Origin: Flavobacteriaceae bacterium
GTDB lineage: Bacteria; Bacteroidota; Bacteroidia; Flavobacteriales; Flavobacteriaceae
Direction: 5' to 3'
DNA length: 55,775 nt
Assembly: GCA_015494075.1 (NCBI GenBank)
Contig: WGBX01000130.1
Location: 1 to 55,775, forward strand
This document shows, piece by piece, positions 17,295 through 25,872 of this stretch (positions are counted from its first letter, which is position 1; each line of letters opens with the position of its first letter). The position numbers and the translations under genes are program-made. The notes under the pieces are model-generated. The model had not been told where the DNA came from. It saw nothing but the letters and a program-made list of their open reading frames with translations, and made no database searches.

Positions 17295-18403
17295 GTTGTT
17301 GTAAAATTTAAAATATCTTGCAATATTTCAGCCGGATCATCATGAATTGACAAAATTAAATTTTGATATTTATGGTCTTCAAGCATTTTTTTCAAACAAG
17401 GATATATAGGTTTTTCAACAGTCCAATAATATTTATTCATAAAAATCATAGGGCTTGCATAACCGAGACTTAAATAATGGTCTTGTGTTGCCTCTTGAAA
17501 GATTTCTTGAATTGTGCCGGCATTACCCGGAGCGAAAATAATACCGCCTTTGGCAATTGTTAATAATTTGTCTTCACGAATGCTATTGGCAAAATATTTA
17601 GCAATATGTGTAGCAAACACGGCAGTTGGCTCATGCCCATACAACCATGTTGGAATGGCTAAACTTTTATAAGTTGTCTTAGTAGGATATTTTTGTCGTA
17701 CAGATAAGGCTAAATCTAACCATTCGGGATGTTTAAATGTAGGCGCCTGTGCCATAAATTTTATACTGTCAGTTAATGCTTCAACGGGCTGCCCCGCAAA
17801 CCAAGCGCCCAAATGGGTAGCTTCCATAGCTCCCGGGCCACCTCCGGAGCTCATTAAATAGCCCATTTCAGTGAGTTTTTTACTTAATAAAGCTATTTGT
17901 TTGTAGCTGTCATCATGACGCGGTAGCGCATGGCCACCCATAAATGCAACAATCTTTTTTTCAGCATACGCCGACAAAAAATCATCCAACGCATCTGTAA
18001 TAGCATGGTCATGTAAACTTCTGGCCAAAGTCTCTTTAATATCTTGGGCATATTTTCCGGTTTTTAAAAAATGACGGTACACGATTTGATCAAATGTTTC
18101 AGAAAAAGTGCTGGGATGCCCTAATTTGTAACCTCTATATAAATGTTCAGGCGTATATAACCGGTTTAGATAAGTGTTATACGGAAGATCTAGTTTTGGA
18201 AAAATAAAGCAATTGTTCAATTCATAATTAACCTTATGAGGCAGTTCACATCCTAAAAATAAACAATGTTTGAATATTTTATGATTTAGTTTATCGGTAA
18301 AAGGGCGAAAATCAAGACTTTGAAAAGCAACATATTCAATGACATCTGTTTGATGTAACAATTTAGATAAAGCTTCTTGGCTTTCAATTTCACGGTATTT
18401 CAT
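17291..18403 (-). CDS. LOG-like Rossmann-fold nucleotide-binding protein
   Basis: 370 aa. A C-terminal LOG/lysine-decarboxylase-like domain has VAFMGGHALPRHDDSY and MSSGGGPGAMEATHLGAW, followed by IIFAPGNAGTIQEIFQEA. The usual family motif is PGGxGTxxE; here it reads PGNAGTIQE, keeping the Thr and Glu but replacing the second Gly. The N-terminal ~130 residues (FRPFTDKLNHKIFKHCLFLGCELPHK) are an extension not found in small LOG proteins. LOG relatives hydrolyse nucleoside 5'-monophosphates; whether this one does is not established. It starts 7 nt after a YqaE-type gene. Confidence 0.8.
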   Translation of the reverse strand: MKYREIESQEALSKLLHQTDVIEYVAFQSLDFRPFTDKLNHKIFKHCLFLGCELPHKVNYELNNCFIFPKLDLPYNTYLNRLYTPEHLYRGYKLGHPSTFSETFDQIVYRHFLKTGKYAQDIKETLARSLHDHAITDALDDFLSAYAEKKIVAFMGGHALPRHDDSYKQIALLSKKLTEMGYLMSSGGGPGAMEATHLGAWFAGQPVEALTDSIKFMAQAPTFKHPEWLDLALSVRQKYPTKTTYKSLAIPTWLYGHEPTAVFATHIAKYFANSIREDKLLTIAKGGIIFAPGNAGTIQEIFQEATQDHYLSLGYASPMIFMNKYYWTVEKPIYPCLKKMLEDHKYQNLILSIHDDPAEILQDILNFTTT

Positions 18404-18410
18404 ATCGGTT

Positions 18411-18587
18411 TTATTTTTGTGTCATACGTTTAGCATTCCTGGCATCTAACAAGGAGGCAACAGCCCATATGGCAGCCGGAAGCCAACCGATTAATGTGAT
18501 TTGAAGAATTAGACACAATAAGGCTTGAAAAATTTTACCTCTTAGTAAAAATGACAGCCATGGTAAGAGTACTGCAATTAAAATCAT
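18411..18587 (-). CDS. YqaE/Pmp3 family small membrane protein
   Basis: Not in the ORF track. ATG 18587 to TAA 18411 encodes 58 aa: two hydrophobic hairpin segments (ILIAVLLPWLSFLLRGKIFQALLCLILQITLIGWLPAAIWAV) and a basic tail. LLPWLSFLLRGK and LIGWLPAAIWAV match the two-helix YqaE/Pmp3 (UPF0057) proteins, linked in other organisms to membrane potential and salt or cold stress. It lies 7 nt before the LOG-like gene. A perfect 15-nt palindrome and a TATTTTTG box lie just upstream, so it may be controlled by a repressor. Confidence 0.85.
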   Translation of the reverse strand: MILIAVLLPWLSFLLRGKIFQALLCLILQITLIGWLPAAIWAVASLLDARNAKRMTQK

Positions 18588-18606
18588 GAAAATGAGCTTA
18601 TAATTT

Positions 18607-18621
18607 ATGACATTATGTCAT
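18607..18621. promoter_or_regulatory. 15-nt palindrome upstream of the YqaE-type gene, possible operator
   Basis: ATGACATTATGTCAT is perfectly symmetric around one central base. It sits 20 nt before the YqaE start and about 20 nt downstream of a TATTTTTG -7-like box on the minus strand (18648-18641), close to the likely transcript start. It lacks a T run, so it is not a terminator. The binding protein is unknown. Confidence 0.45.
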
Positions 18622-18753
18622 TAATTTTATTATTGACAGACAAAAATACAATTTTTTGTGTCAAAACTACTTAATTTAAAAATGTTTTTTAAATGGCATA
18701 ATCATTGACAAAATTCTTTCAAACGAAATTAATAATAACTAAAAAAATTAACT

Positions 18754-20673
18754 ATGAGCGACAAAGGAAATAAAATAATCGGTATAGATTTGGGAACTAC
18801 CAACTCTGTTGTAACCGTAAGAGAAGGAAATGACACGGTGGTTATTCCTAATCCCGAAGGCAATAGAACAACACCTTCTGTTGTTGCATTTACTGATAAA
18901 GGAGAAATAAAAGTAGGTGATCCTGCAAAGCGTCAAGCTATTACAAATCCTGAACGAACCATTTCATCCATAAAAAGATTTATGGGTAATAAATACTCCG
19001 AAGTTAAGGAAGAAGTAGAACGTGTACCTTATAAAGTAGTTCAAGGTCCTAATGATACACCACGTGTTGATATTAATGGCAAGCAATATACACCACAAGA
19101 AATTTCGGCAATGATTTTACAAAAATTGAAAAAAACTGCCGAAGATTATTTAGGTCATCCTGTAAAAGAAGCTGTTATTACTGTACCTGCATATTTTAAT
19201 GACTCTCAACGCCAAGCTACAAAAGAAGCCGGAGAAATTGCCGGCCTAAAAGTCAGACGTATTATTAATGAACCGACAGCAGCGGCTTTGGCATATGGTT
19301 TGGATAAATCTGACAAAGAAAAGAAAATTGCGGTATTTGACCTCGGTGGCGGAACATTTGATATCTCTATTTTAGATATAGGTGATGGTGTAACTGAAGT
19401 ACTGTCTACTGCAGGTGACACACATTTAGGTGGTGACGACTTTGATCAACGTATAATTGATTGGTTGGCTGATGAGTTCAAAAAAGAAGAAGGCATAGAT
19501 CTTAAAAAAGATCCTATGGCTTTACAACGCTTGAAAGAAGCTGCTGAAAAAGCTAAAATAGAATTATCTTCTTCACCTGAAACTGAAATTAATTTACCTT
19601 ATATTACAGCAACAGCTTCAGGTCCAAAACACTTAGTGAAAAAATTGACCAGAGCCAAATTTGAGCAATTAACCGATGATTTGGTAAAACGAGCCATGAA
19701 ACCGGTTAAAGAAGCTTTGGAACAAGCCGGTTTAAAACCTTCTGATATTGATGAAGTGATTTTGGTTGGAGGTTCTACCAGAATTCCGAAAGTGGTAGAA
19801 GAAGTAGAAAAATTCTTTGGTAAAAAAGCTTCTAAAAATGTGAACCCTGATGAAGTAGTGGCTAAAGGTGCCGGAATTCAAGGAGCTGTTTTAACAGGTG
19901 ATGTCGATGATGTTTTATTACTTGATGTTACACCTTTATCATTAGGTATTGAAACTATGGGTGGTGTAATGACGAAACTTATTGAAGCAAATACAACCAT
20001 TCCAACTAAGAAATCTCAAATATTTTCTACTGCCCAAGATAACCAACCAAGTGTTGAAATTCATGTTTTACAAGGAGAAAGACCTTTAGCTAAGGATAAT
20101 AAAACAATTGGTCGTTTCCACTTAGAAGGTATTCCACCTGCAAAACGTGGTGAGCCACAAATTGAAGTAACTTTTGATATTGATGCTGATGGTATTATTC
20201 ATGTTACTGCCATGGATAAAAAATCCGGAAAGTCTAAAGATATTCGTATTGAAGCTTCAAGTGGTTTGAGTAAAGAAGAAATAGAAAGAATGAAAAAAGA
20301 AGCAGAAGCTAATGCAGAAGCCGATAGAATTGCAAAAGAAAAAGTTGAAAAATTGAACAAGGCTGATGCGACTGCTTTCCAATTAGAGAAATTGGTAGAA
20401 GAACATAAAGATAAAATTTCTGAGGAAAACAAAACGGCTATTGAAAATATGGTTAAAAAGCTGAAAGAAGCTTTTGACAAAAAAGATGCAGATATGGCCG
20501 AAGCAGCAACCAAAGAAGCTGAAGACTTAATGATGAAAGTTGGACAAGATATTCAAAATGCAGCACAAGCACAAGGAACAGCTGGTGCACAAACGCAACA
20601 ATCTACTTCAAATGATACACAAGATGGCAATAATGATGATGTACAAGATGTAGATTTTGAAGAAGTAAAATAG
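18754..20673 (+). CDS. dnaK: Molecular chaperone DnaK (Hsp70)
   Basis: 639 aa, full length. The nucleotide-binding domain shows [46 protein letters not shown] and [10 protein letters not shown]; the substrate-binding domain shows [20 protein letters not shown]; and the C-terminus has a Gln-rich linker ending [11 protein letters not shown]. It is a cytoplasmic chaperone working with DnaJ and GrpE, neither of which is next to it. No CIRCE inverted repeat is seen in the 166-nt upstream region. A very strong hairpin ends the transcript. Confidence 0.99.
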   Translation: MSDKGNKIIGIDLGTTNSVVTVREGNDTVVIPNPEGNRTTPSVVAFTDKGEIKVGDPAKRQAITNPERTISSIKRFMGNKYSEVKEEVERVPYKVVQGPNDTPRVDINGKQYTPQEISAMILQKLKKTAEDYLGHPVKEAVITVPAYFNDSQRQATKEAGEIAGLKVRRIINEPTAAALAYGLDKSDKEKKIAVFDLGGGTFDISILDIGDGVTEVLSTAGDTHLGGDDFDQRIIDWLADEFKKEEGIDLKKDPMALQRLKEAAEKAKIELSSSPETEINLPYITATASGPKHLVKKLTRAKFEQLTDDLVKRAMKPVKEALEQAGLKPSDIDEVILVGGSTRIPKVVEEVEKFFGKKASKNVNPDEVVAKGAGIQGAVLTGDVDDVLLLDVTPLSLGIETMGGVMTKLIEANTTIPTKKSQIFSTAQDNQPSVEIHVLQGERPLAKDNKTIGRFHLEGIPPAKRGEPQIEVTFDIDADGIIHVTAMDKKSGKSKDIRIEASSGLSKEEIERMKKEAEANAEADRIAKEKVEKLNKADATAFQLEKLVEEHKDKISEENKTAIENMVKKLKEAFDKKDADMAEAATKEAEDLMMKVGQDIQNAAQAQGTAGAQTQQSTSNDTQDGNNDDVQDVDFEEVK

Positions 20674-20707
20674 TGGAGAGTTAAACTTTCATATTGATTG
20701 GATAAAT

Positions 20708-20739
20708 AAAGCCTGTTTCAAATATTTGAAACAGGCTTT
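20708..20739 (+). terminator. Intrinsic terminator after dnaK, probably bidirectional
   Basis: AAAGCCTGTTTCAAAT and ATTTGAAACAGGCTTT form a perfect 32-nt palindrome flanked by A and T runs. It lies between convergent dnaK and the porin gene and can serve both. Confidence 0.88.
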
Positions 20740-20744
20740 TGTAT

Positions 20745-22658
20745 TTAATTAAAAAATATCCAGCGCAATCCAAACCGGATGTTAAAATCTTGATAAGGCT
20801 CTAAGGGCGCTGCATAATAATCAGGGTATTTTTGCTTAGTAAGCGCGTTTATATGTGCTAGTTTTAAATAAAATCTGAAACGTTTTATTTTTAAATTTAT
20901 AAAATAATCCAAAATCGGATACCCACCAATCTTTTGATTTTCTTGCAAAACAAAATCGCTTAAAACCGGATTATAAGCGTCTGCATAGTAGGCTTCAAAA
21001 TATTTTACAGTAAAACCTGTTTGGATATAAAGGTTGTGCTGATAAAAATAATTGGAATAAAATAAACTGCTTCTGATAATATAAGTAGGCAAATGTAATA
21101 AATCACTTCCTTGCAGTACCTTTTGAAGTTTAAAATCAGTCGCTAATCCCCATTTTTTATAGCTTAAATCTTTTTGATATTTTAAGGATGTGTATTTAAC
21201 ACCTTGAGCATTTTGATGTGCTAAAGAATCGGTTCCGAAATAGGTGTAATTATTAATAATAATTTGTTTAAAAGTCAGATTTCCCCAATTTTTATAATTT
21301 ATGTTTCCTGTAATGTCTTGAGTTAGTTCATTTTTATAGTCAGTATGATTCCAATTATATTTATCATAGGCACTTTGATATAATATATATTTAAAATCAG
21401 GTCGTTTAGATATACTTTTGATTTGTCCTGTAAAGGCTGTTTCTTCGTTTGGCATGTAGTTAATGCTGCCTTTTAGGTAATAACCGGACAGATTGTTGGT
21501 AAAACCAATATTTAATTGACCATCAATTTGTAGTTGTCCCAGATTTACATTCATTTTATTATCTAGGATCAGGTCATCATATGTTAGTTTTTTCGGTATT
21601 TGTATGGTTTGTATAATTTTAAGACTATCAAAGCCATAAGTTTGATGTACATAACGAAGCCCGCTACGAAGCTCTATTTTTTGTTTAAGCGAAAATTTTA
21701 AGGCAGTCAAGTTTTCTAATCGGTCTAAATATACGCTGTCTTTTATGGCACTATTTATACTGCTTGTCCCAATAGAGTTATCAGGAATGTTTTGTTCAAA
21801 TTTGTAGGCATTTGTATGATAGGTCAATTCATCTATTAAATGCAATTTTTCTTTAATTAATGCATATTCTTGTCCGGCATAAAGTCGTCGCTTTACCAAT
21901 TGGGTTTGTGCATCTGATAAATTGACTTCAATCCGGCTTCTATCACTAAATATGTCGCCGGATTGTTCAAACTGTTCAGGATATTTTAAGCCACCGTTTT
22001 CTTCGTTAGTTTTTTCATAAGTATAATAATAAAATTTTAATTGGTATAGATTGTTTTTTGATTTATAATTTAAACTTCCTGAGAACCTGCCCGAAGTGGC
22101 AATACTGTTTTTATAAAGGCCTAATGAACTCAAACCGCGATATCCGGCAGAAATATTTAGCCTTTTATTAATATTACTAGCAAATATTACTTTTAATATT
22201 TGCCCTTGACCGATTCCATTCAGGTAAGATATGTCAGAGTAGGGTGTGGGAGTTTTGTAAAACGGCACTTGATTATGGTACCAATAGTCTGTCAATTTCG
22301 ATTGTGCAACAAAACCGGGTAACAAATTGTCTGTTTTGACATTATAACTTAAATTTGTAAGTACATAGCCTATATTTGAAAATGATAAATAATCAAAATC
22401 ATCTTTAAATAGTTGATTAAAGCGATAGGCATCACGAATGCTTAAAGTTGTGTCAACCTGTATAGTGTCGTTTTCTATATTAAATAATTTATAACGGCTG
22501 GCAGGAAGTTGAGGTAATTTTTTTTTAATACTGTCTTTTTTTTGACTGGCCTGTTTTATTTCATTTTGTTTTTCAGCGCCTTCGGGGTTTAATTGACGGA
22601 TTTGACTGTGGGCGATAAGAGTGGTAAATAAAAAGAGATAACGAATAAGACTTTTCAC
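20745..22658 (-). CDS. Putative porin (Bacteroidota outer-membrane beta-barrel)
   Basis: About 637 aa from the start I prefer. YKLFNIENDTIQVDTTLSIRDAYRFNQLFKDDFDYLSFSNIGYVLTNL is the characteristic N-terminal block of the Bacteroidota putative porin family. The rest is amphipathic beta strands with many Tyr/Asn turns and a C-terminal strand ending FGLRWIFFN, as expected for an outer-membrane barrel. The ORF track begins at 22721, but a -7 box (TAAATTTG) lies at 22687-22680 and GTG 22658 directly yields a signal peptide (VKSLIRYLFLFTTLIAHSQ), so I place the start there. Substrate unknown. Confidence 0.85.
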   Translation of the reverse strand: MKSLIRYLFLFTTLIAHSQIRQLNPEGAEKQNEIKQASQKKDSIKKKLPQLPASRYKLFNIENDTIQVDTTLSIRDAYRFNQLFKDDFDYLSFSNIGYVLTNLSYNVKTDNLLPGFVAQSKLTDYWYHNQVPFYKTPTPYSDISYLNGIGQGQILKVIFASNINKRLNISAGYRGLSSLGLYKNSIATSGRFSGSLNYKSKNNLYQLKFYYYTYEKTNEENGGLKYPEQFEQSGDIFSDRSRIEVNLSDAQTQLVKRRLYAGQEYALIKEKLHLIDELTYHTNAYKFEQNIPDNSIGTSSINSAIKDSVYLDRLENLTALKFSLKQKIELRSGLRYVHQTYGFDSLKIIQTIQIPKKLTYDDLILDNKMNVNLGQLQIDGQLNIGFTNNLSGYYLKGSINYMPNEETAFTGQIKSISKRPDFKYILYQSAYDKYNWNHTDYKNELTQDITGNINYKNWGNLTFKQIIINNYTYFGTDSLAHQNAQGVKYTSLKYQKDLSYKKWGLATDFKLQKVLQGSDLLHLPTYIIRSSLFYSNYFYQHNLYIQTGFTVKYFEAYYADAYNPVLSDFVLQENQKIGGYPILDYFINLKIKRFRFYLKLAHINALTKQKYPDYYAAPLEPYQDFNIRFGLRWIFFN

Positions 22659-22679
22659 TAGATTACTTTTTGTTTCATG

Positions 22680-22687
22680 CAAATTTA
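22680..22687 (-). promoter_or_regulatory. -7 box for the putative porin; decides its start
   Basis: TAAATTTG on the minus strand lies 21 nt before the GTG start. If it is the promoter, the longer ORF starts at 22721 and 22709 cannot be used. Confidence 0.42.
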
Positions 22688-22727
22688 CAATTTTAAATTG
22701 GCTTTTCATTTCAGATATCAATATTAT

Positions 22728-22759
22728 AAAAAAGCCGGATGATTACATCCGGCTTTTTT
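22728..22759 (-). terminator. Intrinsic terminator of the rplM-rpsI-rpsB-tsf operon
   Basis: AAAAAAGCCGGATG and CATCCGGCTTTTTT form a perfect 14-bp stem around ATTA, 17 nt after the tsf stop. Confidence 0.9.
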
Positions 22760-22776
22760 ATAAAGTTCAATAAAAA

Positions 22777-23751
22777 TTAATCTCCCAGTCCAACACGTTG
22801 GAATCCGGTAATTTCTAATTCGTCAGCAATACTTTTAATATAATCATTAACAGTCATATTGCCGTCTTTAATATAATCTTGATCAAGCAAGCAAGCTTCC
22901 TTATCTAATGTTGTATTATCGTCGATAAATCTTTGCAATTTACCCGGCACAATTCGGTCCCAAATTTTTTCAGGTTTCCCTTGTGCTTTTAATTCTGCTT
23001 CAATATCAGCTTTAGCTTGAGCTATAACTTCATCGGGCAATTGAGCTTTTGATATATATTTAGGTACATGTTTAAGTGTTTTGCCTAAACGTGCCAATTC
23101 AATGTTGTCCTTTTCAATTGCAGCAATACGTGCTCCTGTCTCAGCTTCTAAAAATTCAGGTGTAAAATCTTTATAGCTCAATACCAGTGGTTTCATAGCA
23201 GCTACTTGCATGGCAATATTACGTGCTACTTCAGCGGCATTGTCAAAGGCTTGATTTAAGCCGGCTAAGGCTGCAATTTTGTTATTGGCATGTACATAAG
23301 ACCCTACAAAAGGAGCTTCTAATGATTTGAAATCACCGATTTCAATTTTTTCACCGATAACACCGGTTTGTTCAATAACTTTATCATTGATGGTGCCATC
23401 TTCAAACGGTGCAGCCAAAAATTCTTCTTTAGTATTATAGTTTAAAGCGATGTCTGCCATTTTGTTGGCTAAATTGACAAAATCTTCATTTTTAGCAACA
23501 AAATCAGTTTCACAATTTAATGTAAAAACCACACCTTTTGTATTATCAGCATTTATCCGGGCAATAGCAACACCTTCGGAAGAATCACGGTCTGCTCTTT
23601 TGGCAGCAACCTTTTGACCTTTTTTACGCAAAATTGCTATTGCTTCGTCAAAATCGCCATTTGCTTCTACCAATGCCTTTTTACAATCCATCATGCCGGC
23701 ACCGGTCATGTCTCTTAATTTTTTTACATCTGCGGCTTTAATATTTGCCAT
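22777..23751 (-). CDS. tsf: Translation elongation factor Ts
   Basis: 324 aa. The N-terminal UBA-like region and first core motif read VKKLRDMTGAGMMDCKKALVEANGDFDEAIAILRKKG, followed by NCETDFVAKNEDFV, the contact region with EF-Tu. The core is duplicated, as in longer EF-Ts proteins, and the end FQRVGLGD is typical. It catalyses GDP/GTP exchange on EF-Tu. It follows rpsB by 37 nt and ends the ribosomal operon at a strong terminator. Confidence 0.98.
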   Translation of the reverse strand: MANIKAADVKKLRDMTGAGMMDCKKALVEANGDFDEAIAILRKKGQKVAAKRADRDSSEGVAIARINADNTKGVVFTLNCETDFVAKNEDFVNLANKMADIALNYNTKEEFLAAPFEDGTINDKVIEQTGVIGEKIEIGDFKSLEAPFVGSYVHANNKIAALAGLNQAFDNAAEVARNIAMQVAAMKPLVLSYKDFTPEFLEAETGARIAAIEKDNIELARLGKTLKHVPKYISKAQLPDEVIAQAKADIEAELKAQGKPEKIWDRIVPGKLQRFIDDNTTLDKEACLLDQDYIKDGNMTVNDYIKSIADELEITGFQRVGLGD

Positions 23752-23788
23752 AGTTTTATATTTTTTTTGATTAATAGATGTTTATAAT

Positions 23789-24589
23789 TTATTTTTCTTC
23801 TGCTTGAGGCGTTGCTTCGGGTGCTTCTTCAACCTTTTTTTCGGCTTTTTCAGCCATTTGTTTAGCAGCTTCCTTTTCAGCTTTTGCCTTTTCTTTTTCT
23901 TCTTTACGAATAGCTAATCCTTCGGCAATGGCATCAGTTAAATATTCTAACACCAAATCAATAGATTTAGATGCGTCATCATTAGCAGGAATAGGATAGG
24001 TTACTTTACGTGGATCTGTATTGGTATCAACGATTGCAAAAACAGGAATACCTAATTTGTTAGCCTCTGCAACGGCTACGTGTTCTTTGTTAATGTCTAC
24101 AACAATAAGAGCTGCTGGTAAGCGCGTCATATCAACAATAGAGCCGAGGTTTTTCTCTAACTTGGCTCTTAATCGATCTGTTTGCAAACGTTCTTTTTTA
24201 GATAAGGTTTCAAAAGTTCCGTCCTTTTTCATTTTGTCAATCGCAGCCATTTTTTTAATAGCTTTACGAATAGTGACAAAATTTGTCAGCATACCTCCCG
24301 GCCATCTTTCGGCGATATAGGGCATGTTGACCTTTTGGGCTTTTTCGCCAATAATTTCTTTGGCTTGTTTTTTAGTAGAAACGAATAAGATTTTTCTACC
24401 GGCAGAAGAAATTTGCTTTAAAGCTTTTTGTGCTTCGTCTATTTTAGCTGCCGTTTTATATAAATTGATGATGTGAATACCGTTTTTTTTGCCATAGATG
24501 TATGGCGCCATGTTCGGATTCCATTTTTTGGTTAAATGACCAAAATGGGCTCCGGCATTTAATAATTCTTGTATGTCTACTTTTTTCAT
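23789..24589 (-). CDS. rpsB: 30S ribosomal protein S2
   Basis: 266 aa. GAHFGHLTKKWNPNMAPYIYGKKNGIHIINLYKT, ISSAGRKILFVSTKKQAKEI, RWPGGMLTNF and PVFAIVDTNTDP are diagnostic. A charged Ala/Glu/Lys-rich C-terminal extension of about 40 residues follows the globular fold, as is common in Bacteroidota S2. It is third in the operon, 96 nt after rpsI. Confidence 0.98.
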   Translation of the reverse strand: MKKVDIQELLNAGAHFGHLTKKWNPNMAPYIYGKKNGIHIINLYKTAAKIDEAQKALKQISSAGRKILFVSTKKQAKEIIGEKAQKVNMPYIAERWPGGMLTNFVTIRKAIKKMAAIDKMKKDGTFETLSKKERLQTDRLRAKLEKNLGSIVDMTRLPAALIVVDINKEHVAVAEANKLGIPVFAIVDTNTDPRKVTYPIPANDDASKSIDLVLEYLTDAIAEGLAIRKEEKEKAKAEKEAAKQMAEKAEKKVEEAPEATPQAEEK

Positions 24590-24685
24590 TTTGTATTTTT
24601 TTAGTTTACGTTCCGTAAAATTAGCAATGCACCAATTCGAGATGCATTTGGATGCTAAACTAAGAACAGATTAAATTGATAGTGA

Positions 24686-25072
24686 TTAACGTTTAGAGAA
24701 TTGGAATTTCTTACGTGCTTTTGGTTGTCCGTATTTTTTACGCTCAACCATTCGCGGATCTCTGGTCATTAATTTTTCTTTTTTCAATAAAGGTTTAAAT
24801 TCCGGATTGACTTCGACCAATGCTCTGGCAATGCCTAAACGTAAAGCTTCTGCTTGGCCGGTAACGCCTCCACCTTTGATAGTTGCATTAATGTCAAATT
24901 TACCTTCGGTGTCAGTAACGGCAAAAGCTTGGCCTACCGCTTTAAGGTGTGCCGGTACAGTGAAATATTCTTTCACATCTTTACCATTGATGACAATTTT
25001 TCCGGTTCCTTCATTTAAGAAAACTCTAGCAACAGATGTTTTTCTTCTTCCTATAGTATGAATTGTATCCAT
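24686..25072 (-). CDS. rpsI: 30S ribosomal protein S9
   Basis: 128 aa. TIGRRKTSVARVFLNEGTGKIVINGK, GGGVTGQAEALRLGIARAL and the basic C-terminus MTRDPRMVERKKYGQPKARKKFQFSKR, which reaches the ribosomal P site, are diagnostic. Its ATG shares one base with the rplM stop (TAATG), so the two are translationally coupled. Confidence 0.98.
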   Translation of the reverse strand: MDTIHTIGRRKTSVARVFLNEGTGKIVINGKDVKEYFTVPAHLKAVGQAFAVTDTEGKFDINATIKGGGVTGQAEALRLGIARALVEVNPEFKPLLKKEKLMTRDPRMVERKKYGQPKARKKFQFSKR

Positions 25073-25533
25073 TATTTAAATTCGTTTAAATCAATTTTTT
25101 TAGGTTTTTGTGCTTCTTGATTATGCGCTGCACCGGCATATACATAAAGATTTTTATAAATCTTGCGTCCCAATTTATTTTTGGGCAACATTCCTTTAAC
25201 AGCATTTTCAACTAAACGAATGGGGTGTTTAGCCAACAATTCTTCTGCTGTAATTTCACGTCTTCCACCGGGATATCCCGTGTGTCTTACATAAACCTTG
25301 TCTTGCCATTTGTTACCGCTCAATGCAATTTTATCTGCATTTATAACGACAACATTGTCACCACAATCTACATGAGGTGTAAAGTTAGGTTTGTGTTTTC
25401 CTCTGATCAACTTGGCAACTTTTGAAGCCAAACGACCTAATGTCTGTCCTTCTGCATCGACAAGAATCCATTCTTTATTGACGGTCTTGTCATTTGCTGA
25501 AATTGTTTTGTAACTTAATGTATTCACTTTCAT
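25072..25533 (-). CDS. rplM: 50S ribosomal protein L13
   Basis: 153 aa. [68 protein letters not shown] and [23 protein letters not shown] are diagnostic. It is the first gene of rplM-rpsI-rpsB-tsf, about 38 nt downstream of a strong promoter. Confidence 0.98.
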   Translation of the reverse strand: MKVNTLSYKTISANDKTVNKEWILVDAEGQTLGRLASKVAKLIRGKHKPNFTPHVDCGDNVVVINADKIALSGNKWQDKVYVRHTGYPGGRREITAEELLAKHPIRLVENAVKGMLPKNKLGRKIYKNLYVYAGAAHNQEAQKPKKIDLNEFK

Positions 25534-25571
25534 TCAATTTTCGATTAATAATTCGATTCTAAAACGGTCTG

Positions 25572-25602
25572 CAAATTTATGAATATTTTTTTGAATGACA
25601 AA
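25572..25602 (-). promoter_or_regulatory. Promoter of the rplM-rpsI-rpsB-tsf operon
   Basis: On the minus strand TTTG (25602-25599) and TAAATTTG (25579-25572) are separated by 19 nt, a textbook Bacteroidota promoter, leaving a short leader before rplM. Confidence 0.75.
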
Positions 25603-25844
25603 ACTATAATTAGGCCTTTTTCTTTTTACTTTGTGCTCTCTTGTGCTTTTGAAATACATTGCATTTTTTTTGGAAAGAAAAGCCGTAAGCAATGTTTGAG
25701 TCGTAATAAATGCAGACTTATCTCATTCATTTTGTCTAAATAATAAATGGCTCCGCCTTCACTTGTTTAAAACACATAAAATAGTTTTATATGTTAAGCT
25801 TTTGTCAACTTTTTTATACAGGTTTTTTTGTAAAAAAAATAATG
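25603..25844. other. Intergenic stretch with no recognised feature
   Basis: Part of the 339-nt gap between divergent rplM and the M28-like gene. Apart from the rplM promoter on one side and a -7-like box on the other, I find no ORF with a recognisable product, no tRNA and no strong hairpin. The AT content is high and homopolymer runs are frequent. Confidence 0.5.
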
Positions 25845-25852
25845 TAATTTTG
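25845..25852 (+). promoter_or_regulatory. Possible -7 box for the M28-like lipoprotein gene
   Basis: TAATTTTG matches TAnnTTTG and lies 20 nt before the ATG at 25873. No good -33 element is seen. Confidence 0.4.
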
Positions 25853-25872
25853 TAAGTTATAATTTTTGTCGC

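Noticed and set aside
18588-18753. CIRCE/HrcA control of dnaK
   Set aside because: No TTAGCACTC-N9-GAGTGCTAA-like repeat is present upstream of dnaK; the palindrome at 18607 is different and lies closer to the opposite gene.
20199-20513. 104-aa ORF opposite dnaK
   Set aside because: Antisense shadow of the DnaK C-terminal lid; Ser/Ala/Phe-rich composition comes from Glu/Lys codons on the other strand.
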